From GCA-2862545 sp047609825 (GTDB taxonomy: Bacteria > Myxococcota_A > UBA796 > GCA-2862545), in assembly GCA_047609825.1 (NCBI GenBank), contig JBLFXJ010000004.1, positions 1 through 64,000 of the forward strand: a DNA stretch of 64,000 bases. Direction: 5' to 3'. A model generated the notes under the pieces. It made no database searches, was not told the DNA's origin, and was given only the letters and a program-made list of their open reading frames with translations. The position numbers and the translations under genes were made by a program. Position 1 is the stretch's first letter; every line of letters starts with the position of its first letter. Shown piece by piece: positions 48,390 to 57,827 of the stretch.

Positions 48390-51300
48390 TCAGCCCGCTC
48401 GGGCGATCTGGGCGTCGAGCCGCTGGAGCATCACGCCGAGCTTGGATTCGCGCGCCTGGCCTGCGGAGTCTGCCAGCTTGCGGGCCTCGCCGAGGCACTC
48501 CCTGGCGTGCTCGAGTCGCCCTGCCTCGAGCGCGAGCATGCCCTTCCGCACGATGAGCTTGGCGAGCTCTCCGGGCTCGCGCCCGCGCCGAAGCATGCCC
48601 TCGGCCGCGGTGATGTTGCGCAGTGCCGCCTCTGAGTGTCCACGCGCGAACTCGATCATCGCCAGTGACCCGCGGAACGCGCCCTCCACTGCCGGCTGCT
48701 TGATCGACCGTGCGACCCGGACGGCATCCGCCAGGTGCACCTCGGCCTGGTCCATCCGCCCGTCGGACAGGTAGGAGTCGCCCAGGTTTCCGAGGGCGAT
48801 GGCCTCGAACCGCCGGTCGCCCACCCGGCGGAAGGTGGCCAGCGCCTGGGTGAGCAGACGACGGGCCTCGTCGCCGTCTTCCGCCAGGAGGTTGCCCAGG
48901 TTCACCTTGGAGATCGCCTCCGAACGCCGGTTGCCCAGCTCCCGGTGGGTCTGGATCGCGTCCGTGTATGCCCGACGGGCCTCCGCGAGGCGGCCGAGGC
49001 GGGCGAACAGGTTCGCGAGGTTCGACTGCACCACCGCGGCGGCGTTGCGGTTGCCCACCTCGAGGTGGATCGCAAGAGCGGCCTCGAATCCCGAGGTGTC
49101 GGTGCTGCGTCCGGTGTCCTGGTCGAGGAGGGCGAGGTCGCCGAGCACCAGCCCCTCGAACTCCCTCCCGCCGGCCTCGCGGGACAGGCGCAGCGCCTGC
49201 CCGTAGTACTTCCGAGCGACCCCAACCCGGCCGAGCAGGTGGTTCAGGCGGCCGAGGTTCGACAACACCTGCATCTCCAGGTGCCGGTCTTCGACCTTGC
49301 GGGCGATGCGGAGGGAGGCCTCGAGGTGGCGCCGGGCCGTCTTCAGGTCGCCCTGGACGCGGGAGAGGTTGCCGAGCAGGCGCAGCGCTCGCGCCTCCGG
49401 CAGCGGTGTGTCGGCTTCACGGGCCTCCACGAGCGCCTCCTCGGCGTCCACCCGAGCGCCGTCCACCCGCCCGCGTGCGCCGCGCAGCTCAGCGCGGTCT
49501 ACCAGCAGGGTGGCTCGGTCCTTCGACGGGATGGCGTCGAGCCTGAGCACGGCGGCGATCAGGCGCTCCGCGGTGCGGCTCGGGGCGCCGCGGCGGGCCG
49601 CGAACACCACCGCCCGACACAGCGGCACGGCGTGGCGCGGCCAGTCATGGTCCACCGCGCGACGGGTGGCGCCGGTGAGGTTCTCGTGCTCTAGTGACAG
49701 GCGGCGTTGTCGCTCGATCCCTCCCTCAAGGAACAGGGAGCGGAGGTAGCGGGCGTCGCCAAAGCGAGCGTAGTACCGCGCATGACGCAGGCTCGTGGCA
49801 TCTTCGAGGACCCGCGCATCGCCCGCCGGTCCGGCGGATGGCTCCATGCGGGAGAGGCACAGCGACGCGAACCGGTGCACCACATCGAACATGCCCACGC
49901 GGGAGCCATCGAGGCTGGAACCGTCGGAGGTGGTGGAGCGCAAGAGCGACTTGTGCAGCAGCGCCTCGAGCACTGCCAGCGCCATCGGTGCGTCGGGCCA
50001 CGGCGACAGGTCGAGCACGGCCACGGCGGCGTCGACGGTGAACCCGCCGCGGAACACGGACAGCTGGGCCAGCGCGCTCCGCTCCCACTCATTGAGAAGC
50101 TCCCAGCTCCACTCCACGGTTGCCCGCATCGTGGCGTGACGCTGGGGTCCGGGGTTGGAGGTACGGAAGATGGCCAGCCGGTCGGTGATCTGATCGCGGA
50201 GCCACCGGGTGGTGGTGCCACGTGCACGTGCCGCCGCCAGCTCGATGGCCAGCGGGATCCGGTCCACCGCCTCCACCAAGTCGCGCACGTCTTGGTCGGG
50301 CACGTCGAACTCGGGGTCGTGGGCCTTCGCGCGGTCCACGAACAGGGCCACCGACGCCTCTGCGGTGAGGGGCTCGAGGAGGACGATCACCTCGTCAGCC
50401 AGCCGGGTGCGCTCCCGGGTGGTGAGGAGGAACCTGGCGTCTCTCGCGGACGTGGCCCATGCGGCGACGATGTCGGAACACGGTACGACCCGATCGATGT
50501 TGTCGAGCACCAGCATCACCCGGGCCCGGGACTCGAGGGAGGCGGTGATCGCCGCATGCAGCCCGCCGGTGTCTTCCTGTTCCGGGATCTCGACGCCCAT
50601 CGCATCGGCAACCGAGCGCAGGAGGTCGTCGCGAGAGGTGGCATCGGAGCAGTCTACGAACCACACGCCTCCGTCGAAGCTGTCCATCACGGACCATCCG
50701 AACTGGATGGCGATGCGGGTCTTGCCGATGCCGCCGGGCCCGGTCAGCGTGACGATGTGCTTCCGACCGATGGTTGAGGCCAGCGCGCGCAAGGTGTCAT
50801 TGCGGCCGTGGAACGGGTCGCCCGGCGTGGGCAGGTTGGTGCGGGGGGCGGCCGACCCCCGGGAGCTGGTGGTGGGAGCGCGGCGGCGGGTGTTGGTTGT
50901 GAGCGCCTGGCTCACCAGATCGGTCAGGGACGGCTGCCCGGTCGCGCGCTTCACGCTCGCCAGTGCCGCGGCCAGCTCTGCCGCGGTCGTGTACCGGTCT
51001 GCAGGTTCCGGCGCGAGGCAGCGCTCGACTATCGGGCGCAGGCCGGGCGCTGCCGCGTCGATGGCTGCACCGATGCCCGTCGTGCGCAGCGAGGCGGACG
51101 GGTCGCGGATAGCAGCCTCATAGGCTGCGAACGGGCGTGTTGGGAACGGCCGGCGGCCGGCGACCATCTCGGCGAGCAACACGCCCAGGCTGAACAGGTC
51201 GGCACGTCGGTCGGGCCGCTCCACCCGGATGGACTCAGGGGAGACGTAGCCCGGAGTGCCCGCGCCAATGGTGGTGTCTTCGGTGAACCCGCGCGCCCAG

Positions 51301-51902
51301 GCCACCCCGAAGTCGACGAGTCGCACCCGGCCGCTGCGGTCCACCAACACGTTGGCAGGCTTCACGTCACGGTGGACCATCTCCACATGTTGGTCGCGGA
51401 TGTGCAGCTCGTGGGCGTAGTGCAGTGCAGCACAGCACTGCTCGGCCAGGGTGAGCGCGGGCCCCGGCGCGATTCGGCCCAGCCGTTGGATCAGGTCGCG
51501 CACCGTGAGGCCGTCGACCAGCTCCATCGCCACGTACATCCGACCCTCTTCCTCCCCTACGTCGTAGGTCTCCACGACGTTCGGGTGGTGCAGCCAGGCC
51601 CCGAGGCGGGCCTCCTCCAGGAGGGTGGCGTCGTGCTGTGGGTCGCGCTTGCGCTTGAGGACCTTGAGCGCGACCGGCTTGCGGAACCCGCCGATGCCGA
51701 CGAGGTCCGCCTCGTACACCGTCGCGAACGCCCCCGCACCGAGGGTGCGTCGGATCTCGTAGCGCCCGAAGCGGCGCAGCTGGTCCGGCTCGGCATCTGG
51801 CACGGCGTGTGTATAGCTCGGGACGGGGTTCGTGTTGGTGCCACCTGATGACGCCTCGGCTGCCCACGCTGCTGGGGCGCGCTCCCAGCTGCGGACTTGC
51901 AC
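48390..51902 (-). CDS. Ser/Thr kinase fused to STAND ATPase and TPR repeats
   Basis: 1170 residues from GTG 51902; a GTG at 51803 is an alternative, since the kinase core begins shortly after it. Kinase domain (about 44-310): GAGAFATVYEA, VALKVLK, HRDVKPANVLV, VDFGVAW, PESI. A linker leads to an NB-ARC/AfsR-like STAND module (about 360-640): Walker A GPGGIGKTRIAI, Walker B VMLVLDNID, LLTTRERTRL, and PLAIELAAARARG. The rest (about 690-1170) is a series of TPR-type repeats (NLGRLNHLLGRVGVARKYYGQAL, NLGNLLAEDG, NLGDSYLSDGRMDQAEVHLADAV). STAND ATPases oligomerise on ligand binding; here that could bring kinase domains together. Substrate unknown. Divergent from a second kinase-ATPase gene. Confidence 0.92.
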   Translation of the reverse strand: MQVRSWERAPAAWAAEASSGGTNTNPVPSYTHAVPDAEPDQLRRFGRYEIRRTLGAGAFATVYEADLVGIGGFRKPVALKVLKRKRDPQHDATLLEEARLGAWLHHPNVVETYDVGEEEGRMYVAMELVDGLTVRDLIQRLGRIAPGPALTLAEQCCAALHYAHELHIRDQHVEMVHRDVKPANVLVDRSGRVRLVDFGVAWARGFTEDTTIGAGTPGYVSPESIRVERPDRRADLFSLGVLLAEMVAGRRPFPTRPFAAYEAAIRDPSASLRTTGIGAAIDAAAPGLRPIVERCLAPEPADRYTTAAELAAALASVKRATGQPSLTDLVSQALTTNTRRRAPTTSSRGSAAPRTNLPTPGDPFHGRNDTLRALASTIGRKHIVTLTGPGGIGKTRIAIQFGWSVMDSFDGGVWFVDCSDATSRDDLLRSVADAMGVEIPEQEDTGGLHAAITASLESRARVMLVLDNIDRVVPCSDIVAAWATSARDARFLLTTRERTRLADEVIVLLEPLTAEASVALFVDRAKAHDPEFDVPDQDVRDLVEAVDRIPLAIELAAARARGTTTRWLRDQITDRLAIFRTSNPGPQRHATMRATVEWSWELLNEWERSALAQLSVFRGGFTVDAAVAVLDLSPWPDAPMALAVLEALLHKSLLRSTTSDGSSLDGSRVGMFDVVHRFASLCLSRMEPSAGPAGDARVLEDATSLRHARYYARFGDARYLRSLFLEGGIERQRRLSLEHENLTGATRRAVDHDWPRHAVPLCRAVVFAARRGAPSRTAERLIAAVLRLDAIPSKDRATLLVDRAELRGARGRVDGARVDAEEALVEAREADTPLPEARALRLLGNLSRVQGDLKTARRHLEASLRIARKVEDRHLEMQVLSNLGRLNHLLGRVGVARKYYGQALRLSREAGGREFEGLVLGDLALLDQDTGRSTDTSGFEAALAIHLEVGNRNAAAVVQSNLANLFARLGRLAEARRAYTDAIQTHRELGNRRSEAISKVNLGNLLAEDGDEARRLLTQALATFRRVGDRRFEAIALGNLGDSYLSDGRMDQAEVHLADAVRVARSIKQPAVEGAFRGSLAMIEFARGHSEAALRNITAAEGMLRRGREPGELAKLIVRKGMLALEAGRLEHARECLGEARKLADSAGQARESKLGVMLQRLDAQIARAG

Positions 51903-51963
51903 CGCTGCCGGCGTTACGGCGTGAGCCCAGAGGGGCGAGAGAGGGTGGGCTCGGGGCGCAAGT

Positions 51964-51969
51964 TAAGCT
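51964..51969 (+). promoter_or_regulatory. Possible -10 hexamer TAAGCT
   Basis: TAAGCT, 27 bases before the ATG at 51997 and immediately before the two GTG codons at 51970 and 51973. If it is the -10, transcription starts near 51976 and those GTG codons cannot be used, which favours the ATG. Confidence 0.3.
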
Positions 51970-51996
51970 GTGGTGATCAGCGCGAGACCCCCATCC

Positions 51997-54900
51997 ATGG
52001 CAGCCGGCCGTCCCATTCACAACGCACCTGAGTTCGCAGGTGATCGTCGCTTCGCCGTGCACGAGAGGCTCGGCTCGGGGTCGATGTGCGTGGTGTACCG
52101 CGTGCTCGACCAGCAGCACGGAGACGTGGTCGCCCTGAAGACCCTGCGTCACCTTGACTCCAACAGCTTGTATCGGCTCAAGCAGGAGTTTCGCGCACTC
52201 TCATCGTTCGACCATCCCAACCTCGTCTCGTTCTACGAGCTGATCCGCAACGACCAGGGGTGGTTCGTCACCATGGAACTGGTCGAAGGGGTGGACTTCC
52301 TCACCTTCGTACGGGGCCAGCACGAGGGAGAGCAGAGCCGCCAACGGTCGCTCTCTGCGTCAGCCTGGGCCTCGGGAGACGGGTCCGGGGCCACGCTCGG
52401 ACGCGCCGACGAGGTCACCGAAGAGGCGGATCTCCGATTCCATGGCTCGGTACCGGCCGGCGGTGCTGCTGGGGCCCACACCCCGCGCACGTTCATGCCC
52501 ACGGCCGCCGGTGCACCCACCGATATGGTGCGTCTGCGATCGAGTCTCCGCCAGCTGGCGGAGGGGGTGGCCGAGCTCCACAGCGTCGGGCGGGTGCACC
52601 GCGACCTCAAGCCGTCGAACGTGCTCGTCACCCGCGCCGGTCGAGTCGTGATCCTCGACTTCGGCCTCGTGGCGGAGATCGACCAGGACTACACCGAGGG
52701 CACGCTGCACCAGAACATCGCGGGCTCGGCGGCCTACATGTCGCCGGAGCAGAGCGTTGGTCGGCCCCTGTCGGAAGCGAGCGACTGGTACAGCGTCGGC
52801 GTGATGCTGTACGAAGCGCTCACCGGTGTGTGGCCCTATGTCGGGCACCTGTACCAGATCCTCACCGCCAAGCAGCAGCGCGACCCGGTGCCGCCCGGCG
52901 AGGTCGTGGCGGGGGTGCCTGACGACCTGAATCAGCTGTGCGTCGCGCTGCTCCAGCGGGATCCTGATCAGCGGCCCACGGGAGCGGAGGTGTTGGGCCG
53001 ACTCAAAGGGGTCGAGGTGCGCGATGCTCCGCGATCCCTCAAGGCGCGGTTCCGGTTCCGCGATCACCAGGTCACGGCGCTGATGAAGGCGTTCCAGACT
53101 GCGCGGTGGGGCCGAACCGTGGTCACCCTGGTGCGCGGGGGGCCGGGCACCGGCAAGTCGGCCCTCGTGCGGGAGTTCGTGAAGGCCGTGAAGCGTCGCG
53201 ACGAGGTCACGACGCTCAAGGGTCGTTGCTACGAGTGGGAGAAGGTCCCGTTCAAGGCGCTGGACGCGGTGGTCGACAACCTCGCGCGGGTGCTCCGGCG
53301 CATGGACGCGAAGACGGTGCTCGACTTCACGGGCGACCATCTATCGTACCTCGGAGCGCTGTTTCCTGTGCTTCATCGTGTGGATCTCGGAGCGGATCCC
53401 ATCGATGTGGACCAGCTGCCGGAGGACGAGCTCCGCCGCAGGGCATTCGACGGCCTCCGGCGGCTGTTCCGGAGCCTGTGCGCCCAGCAGCCCGTGGTGC
53501 TGCACATCGATGATGTGCACTGGGGTGACACCGAGAGTGCGGAAGTTCTCGGCGAGCTGATTCGCTCCGAACGCCAGCTCTCGCTGCACGTGGTGCTCTC
53601 GTACCGCTCCGACGAGCCGGCGGCGTTCATCCACTGGCTGCTGCCTACGCTCACCCAGTCCAACGTCGACCTCCGCATTGTCGATCTGGAGCCGCTGGAC
53701 TTCGAGTCGGCGTGCAGCCTCGCGGCGGAGCTGCTCGACCGGAGTCCCGACGATCCCGATGCCCGTCGGGCAGCACTGGAGTCGTCCGGCAACCCAGCTC
53801 TGCTTCGAGACCTGTGTCGAGCGGCCGTGCTTCAGGCCGGGCGTCGGGCCACCGATGGCGTGCTCACCGAGGTTCTCGTAGCGCGGGTCGGGGGGCTCCC
53901 GGACGATCTGCGGCGCCTGCTCGAGCTGCTGGCTACCCTCAACCGCCCGGTGTCCACCGACTTCGCCATCCATGTGGGGCAGCTCGGCGGAGACGCGTTC
54001 AACAGCATCACCACCCTGCGCGCCCTGGAGCTCGTGGAATCGGTGGTCAGCAACGCGGGGGAGTCGCTCGAAGTGCCGTGCGAGGCGCTGCGCGAGTACG
54101 TGTACGAGCGCATGCCGGAGGCGCGGCGCAGCGAGCTCCATCTCGCCGTCGCCCATGCGCTTGAGGCGGATCGGGTCGACGACACCGAGGCCTTGGTTCA
54201 GCACTACGCTGCCGCAGGGCACCAGGAGCGGGCCGGGCTGCTCGCCTGGCTCGGGGCACAGCGGGCGCTCACGGCGAGGCGGTTCGACGAGGCGGTGGGG
54301 TTGCTCGATCGCGCGTTGGTGCTCGGCACCTGGAGTCAACGCGAGCGGCGGTCGATGCTCGGGCTGCAGGGGGACGCCCTCGCTCAGCTGGGCCGCGGTG
54401 AGGCAGCGGCGCGGTCGTATGAGCTGGCGGTGGAGGAGGGGGTGCCGCTGGCGGCGCGCCGGATGCGGATCCAGCAGGCAGCGGAGCAGTTGCTGGTGTC
54501 CGGGCATGTCGAGGAGGGCCTGTCACGACTGCGGGGGCTGATCGCCGACCTCGGCATGCCATCGTTGGGTGGTCGATTCGAGGGAGGTTTCGAGCGCGTT
54601 CGGCGGTTCCGGCTCCGCATGCGCGGCACGGAGTTCGACAGCAAGCGGCCGGAGCAGGTGGATCCGGAGTTGTTGCTCCGGGTGGACGTGGCGTGGACCG
54701 CGTCGGCGGCGCTGGGGCTGGTCGATCCACGGGCCGCCGCCCGCTATCAGTCGGTGCACCTCGCCACGGCCCTGGAGGTCGGAGAGCGTGAGCGGGTCGT
54801 GCGGGCGTTGGCCAACGAGCTGCCGCGTCTCGCCGCCTCGGATCCGAGCGGCCAGGCGTGGCGGGCACGGTACGAAGAGGTCCTCGCCGTGGCCCGGCGA

Positions 54901-55815
54901 GCCGGCTCACCGGTGGGGATGGGCCGGCTCGCGGGCGCCGCGGCGCGGGCGGCGTTCATCGAGGGCCGATTCGAAGAGGCCTCGGAGCTGGCCCGCCAGG
55001 CTGAGGGTGTACTTGTCGAGTCCGGGTCGGCGGCCGGCTGGGAGACGTTTCAGGTGCGGCTCCTGCGGATGCGGGCGTGCATCGCGAAGGGCGAACTCAG
55101 GGTCGCGGCGGGCCAGCTCGAGACCCTCACCCAGGAGGCGATGCGTTCGAGCAACCTGCTGTATGCTACGGATTTGATGGCGCTGGCGCGGGCCCCGCTC
55201 CGGCTCGCGGAGGGTGACGCCGACACGGCGGCGGAGGAGCTGGCCGAGGCCTATGAGCGATGGAGTCATGGCGGCCCGTTCATCCAGCACGTTTGGATCC
55301 TGACCGCTCGAGCGCGGGTGGACCTGTACCGGAGTCGGCCGGGCGTGGGCCGGGCTCGGCTGCTCGCTGCGCTGCCGGAGCTCGAGCGCAGCGGACTCCT
55401 CCATGCGCCGCAGGTACGGGCTGATGTGGACCGGGTCCGCGCGGCCTGCGCGCTGGCACTGGCGAGCGCGAACACCGACGCAGCGGCGATGCTGCGCGAG
55501 GCAGAAGGGATCGGCAAGCGGCTGGCGAAGTTCCGATTCCTGTGGGTTCTGCCGTGGTCGGAGCTGATCCTCGCCGCCGTGGACTTCCGCCGTGGAGCCG
55601 ACCCCGCGGCGCGCCTGCACCGAGCCCGGGATGACTTCGCGCGCAGCGACATGTGGCTGGGTGCCGCCGTTGCGGGCCGCCAGGCGGCGTTGCCCGCTGC
55701 GGGCGGCGATCCCGTGGCGGTCGAGCGGGCGGAGTCCTGGCTGGCGCAGCAGGGTGTGCGCGACATCGAGCGCCTGTGCGCCACGCTGGGACCTGGTTTC
55801 GAGCCCCGCGGATAG
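51997..55815 (+). CDS. Ser/Thr kinase fused to AAA-type ATPase and helical repeats
   Basis: 1272 residues from the ATG at 51997; GTG codons at 51970 and 51973 would add eight or nine. Kinase domain (about 20-340): GSGSMCVVYRV, VALKTLR, HRDLKPSNVLV, DFGLVAEID, SPEQS. Between the hinge and the catalytic loop lies an unusual Ser/Gly/Ala-rich insert of about 65 residues. The AAA/ATPase region (about 370-690) has GGPGTGKSALV and LHIDDVHWGD with a following SYRSDEPA. The remainder (about 700-1272) is Ala/Leu/Arg-rich helical repeat. The layout matches the PknK-like and myxobacterial kinase-ATPase family, in which the ATPase part resembles MalT/LuxR-type regulators, though no DNA-binding domain is present. 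No membrane segment. Confidence 0.92.
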   Translation: MAAGRPIHNAPEFAGDRRFAVHERLGSGSMCVVYRVLDQQHGDVVALKTLRHLDSNSLYRLKQEFRALSSFDHPNLVSFYELIRNDQGWFVTMELVEGVDFLTFVRGQHEGEQSRQRSLSASAWASGDGSGATLGRADEVTEEADLRFHGSVPAGGAAGAHTPRTFMPTAAGAPTDMVRLRSSLRQLAEGVAELHSVGRVHRDLKPSNVLVTRAGRVVILDFGLVAEIDQDYTEGTLHQNIAGSAAYMSPEQSVGRPLSEASDWYSVGVMLYEALTGVWPYVGHLYQILTAKQQRDPVPPGEVVAGVPDDLNQLCVALLQRDPDQRPTGAEVLGRLKGVEVRDAPRSLKARFRFRDHQVTALMKAFQTARWGRTVVTLVRGGPGTGKSALVREFVKAVKRRDEVTTLKGRCYEWEKVPFKALDAVVDNLARVLRRMDAKTVLDFTGDHLSYLGALFPVLHRVDLGADPIDVDQLPEDELRRRAFDGLRRLFRSLCAQQPVVLHIDDVHWGDTESAEVLGELIRSERQLSLHVVLSYRSDEPAAFIHWLLPTLTQSNVDLRIVDLEPLDFESACSLAAELLDRSPDDPDARRAALESSGNPALLRDLCRAAVLQAGRRATDGVLTEVLVARVGGLPDDLRRLLELLATLNRPVSTDFAIHVGQLGGDAFNSITTLRALELVESVVSNAGESLEVPCEALREYVYERMPEARRSELHLAVAHALEADRVDDTEALVQHYAAAGHQERAGLLAWLGAQRALTARRFDEAVGLLDRALVLGTWSQRERRSMLGLQGDALAQLGRGEAAARSYELAVEEGVPLAARRMRIQQAAEQLLVSGHVEEGLSRLRGLIADLGMPSLGGRFEGGFERVRRFRLRMRGTEFDSKRPEQVDPELLLRVDVAWTASAALGLVDPRAAARYQSVHLATALEVGERERVVRALANELPRLAASDPSGQAWRARYEEVLAVARRAGSPVGMGRLAGAAARAAFIEGRFEEASELARQAEGVLVESGSAAGWETFQVRLLRMRACIAKGELRVAAGQLETLTQEAMRSSNLLYATDLMALARAPLRLAEGDADTAAEELAEAYERWSHGGPFIQHVWILTARARVDLYRSRPGVGRARLLAALPELERSGLLHAPQVRADVDRVRAACALALASANTDAAAMLREAEGIGKRLAKFRFLWVLPWSELILAAVDFRRGADPAARLHRARDDFARSDMWLGAAVAGRQAALPAAGGDPVAVERAESWLAQQGVRDIERLCATLGPGFEPRG

Positions 55816-55873
55816 CTCCCGAGCGGCCGGACGAGCTGGGGGAGAGGTTACGGCCTCGGCACAGGGAGTGGCG

Positions 55874-56155
55874 ATGACGGTGTTGTCGGAAGATGCGGTG
55901 ACGGAGTGGCTGACCGGTCACCCAGAGTGGGCGATCGACGGTGGGAAGCTCCACAGACGATTCGTGTTCGCCGACTTCGTCGCGGCGTTTGGATTCATGA
56001 CCCGGGTCGCGCTCCTGGCCGAGCGCAGGTGGCACCATCCCGAGTGGCGCAACGTGTGGAATCGCGTGGAGATCTGGCTCACGACCCACGACGTAGGCGG
56101 CCTCTCAGAGAAGGACCTCGAGCTCGCCGAAGCCATCGACGCGATCGTGGACTGA
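55874..56155 (+). CDS. 4a-hydroxytetrahydrobiopterin dehydratase (pterin carbinolamine dehydratase)
   Basis: 93 residues, GGGAG before the ATG at 55874. The motif RRWHHPEWRNVWNRVEIWLTTHDVGGLSEKDLELA is the complete PCD/DCoH signature, with the three catalytic histidines in HHP and TH. It dehydrates 4a-hydroxytetrahydrobiopterin made by aromatic amino acid hydroxylases (phhB-like). No phenylalanine hydroxylase gene is in the window; many bacteria carry this protein without one, perhaps for molybdopterin or pterin recycling. The helicase gene begins four bases after its stop. Confidence 0.93.
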   Translation: MTVLSEDAVTEWLTGHPEWAIDGGKLHRRFVFADFVAAFGFMTRVALLAERRWHHPEWRNVWNRVEIWLTTHDVGGLSEKDLELAEAIDAIVD

Positions 56156-56159
56156 GCGG

Positions 56160-57827
56160 GTGTTTCGACCGGAGAACCCGCTCATCGTGCAGTCCGACGG
56201 CTCGTTGCTGCTGGAGACCATGGGGCCGCACTACGCAGAGGTCCGGGACGCGCTTCTCCCGTTCGCCGAGCTCGTGAAGAGCCCGGAGTATGTGCACACC
56301 TGGCGGGTCACCCCGCTGTCGCTGTGGAACGCGGCGGCTGCCGGCTCTACGGCGGAATCTGTGATCGCTGTGCTGGATGAGTGGGCCAAGTTCCCGCTGC
56401 CCGAGACGGTGCCCACCACGATCCGCACCACGATGGATCGGTACGGGCGTCTCACCTTGGTGCGGGACGGCGCGTGGCTTCGGCTCGAAGCCGACGAACC
56501 GGCCCTGATGCTCGAGCTGCGCCACATGAAGCCGCTCGTGGACCTGCTTGGAACGGCGATCGACGACGTGTCGTCACGGATCCACACGCGCCAACGCGGC
56601 GAGCTGAAGCAGGTGCTCGTCCACCTCGGGCATCCGGTGCGAGACCTCGCTGGGTACGACGATGGGGAGGCGCTGCCCGTGCGTCTCGCCGAGTCGCTTC
56701 CGGATGGCAGCCCGCTAGCGCTCCGGCACTACCAGGTGCGGGCGGTCGATGCGTTCATGGGCCGTCCGGGTGACGGCGGCGGCTGTGGGGTGGTGGTCCT
56801 GCCATGTGGTGCTGGGAAGACCCTGGTGGGCATCGGCGCGATGGTCCGGCTCGGGATGCGCACGCTGATCCTGTGCACCGGCATCACCGCACTTCAGCAG
56901 TGGAAACGGGAGATCCTGGAGAAGACGAACCTCGCCGAGGAGGACATCGGCGAGTACACATCGCGGGTGAAGCAGATCCGCGCCGTGACGCTCACGACGT
57001 ACCAGATCCTCGCATGGCGCAGGGACAAACGCTCCGATCCGCCGCACCTGCGCCTGTTCCATCAGGGCAACTGGGGCCTCATCGTGTACGACGAGGTGCA
57101 CCTCCTACCGGCCCCGCTGTTCCGGGAGACGGCGTGGCTCCAGGCGCGGCGTCGGCTCGGCCTCACCGCGACATTGGTGCGCGAGGATGGGCTGGAGACC
57201 GACGTGTTCGCGCTGATCGGCCCGAAGCGCTTTGACATGCCATGGCGGGAGCTCGAGCGGCAGGGCTGGATCGCGACAGCCCGCTGTGTGGAGGTGCGGG
57301 TCGCGCTCTCCGACGCCGACCGGCTGCGCTACGCCACCGCGAGCAAGAAGGACAAGTTCCGCATCGCGGCGACCAATGCCCGGAAGGGGCCCGTGGTGGA
57401 GACCCTGATCGAGCGGCACGCCGGCGACGCCCTGCTGGTGCTCGGCACCTACCTCGACCAGCTCACCTGGCTCGGTCGGCGGCTCGGGTTTCCAGTGATC
57501 ACCGGCAAGACCTCTGCGAAGGATCGGGCGGCGCTGTACGCGGACTTCCGCGCCGGGCGTGAGCCGGTGCTCGGGCTGTCGAAGGTCGGGAACTTCTCGG
57601 TAGACCTGCCCGACGCGACCGTAGCGATCCAGATCAGCGGCAGCTTCGGCAGCCGACAGGAGGAAGCGCAGCGGCTGGGTCGGGTGCTGCGCCCGAAGTC
57701 CGATCGGCGGGAGGCGACGTTCTACAGCGTGGTGACCGCAGACTCCCGGGAGATGGAGTTCAGCGAGCGCCGGCAGCTGTTCCTCACCGAGCAAGGCTAT
57801 CCGTACAGGATCGAGGTGGGGGAGTGA
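56160..57827 (+). CDS. XPB/Rad25-type DNA repair helicase
   Basis: 555 residues, GTG start. N-terminal domain (about 1-150: NPLIVQSDGSLLLETMGPHY, typical of bacterial XPB), then SF2 helicase motifs: Q/damage-recognition region LRHYQVRAVDAF, motif I LPCGAGKT (214-221), motif II DEVH (about 311-314), motif III GLTATLVREDG, and motif VI QEEAQRLGRVLRP. The RED motif of XPB appears as VREDG. Bacterial XPB unwinds DNA 3' to 5' and may work in repair. It overlaps the next gene (a helicase-associated protein) by four bases. The same pairing is seen in mycobacteria (Rv0861c with its neighbour Rv0862c). Confidence 0.92.
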   Translation: MFRPENPLIVQSDGSLLLETMGPHYAEVRDALLPFAELVKSPEYVHTWRVTPLSLWNAAAAGSTAESVIAVLDEWAKFPLPETVPTTIRTTMDRYGRLTLVRDGAWLRLEADEPALMLELRHMKPLVDLLGTAIDDVSSRIHTRQRGELKQVLVHLGHPVRDLAGYDDGEALPVRLAESLPDGSPLALRHYQVRAVDAFMGRPGDGGGCGVVVLPCGAGKTLVGIGAMVRLGMRTLILCTGITALQQWKREILEKTNLAEEDIGEYTSRVKQIRAVTLTTYQILAWRRDKRSDPPHLRLFHQGNWGLIVYDEVHLLPAPLFRETAWLQARRRLGLTATLVREDGLETDVFALIGPKRFDMPWRELERQGWIATARCVEVRVALSDADRLRYATASKKDKFRIAATNARKGPVVETLIERHAGDALLVLGTYLDQLTWLGRRLGFPVITGKTSAKDRAALYADFRAGREPVLGLSKVGNFSVDLPDATVAIQISGSFGSRQEEAQRLGRVLRPKSDRREATFYSVVTADSREMEFSERRQLFLTEQGYPYRIEVGE

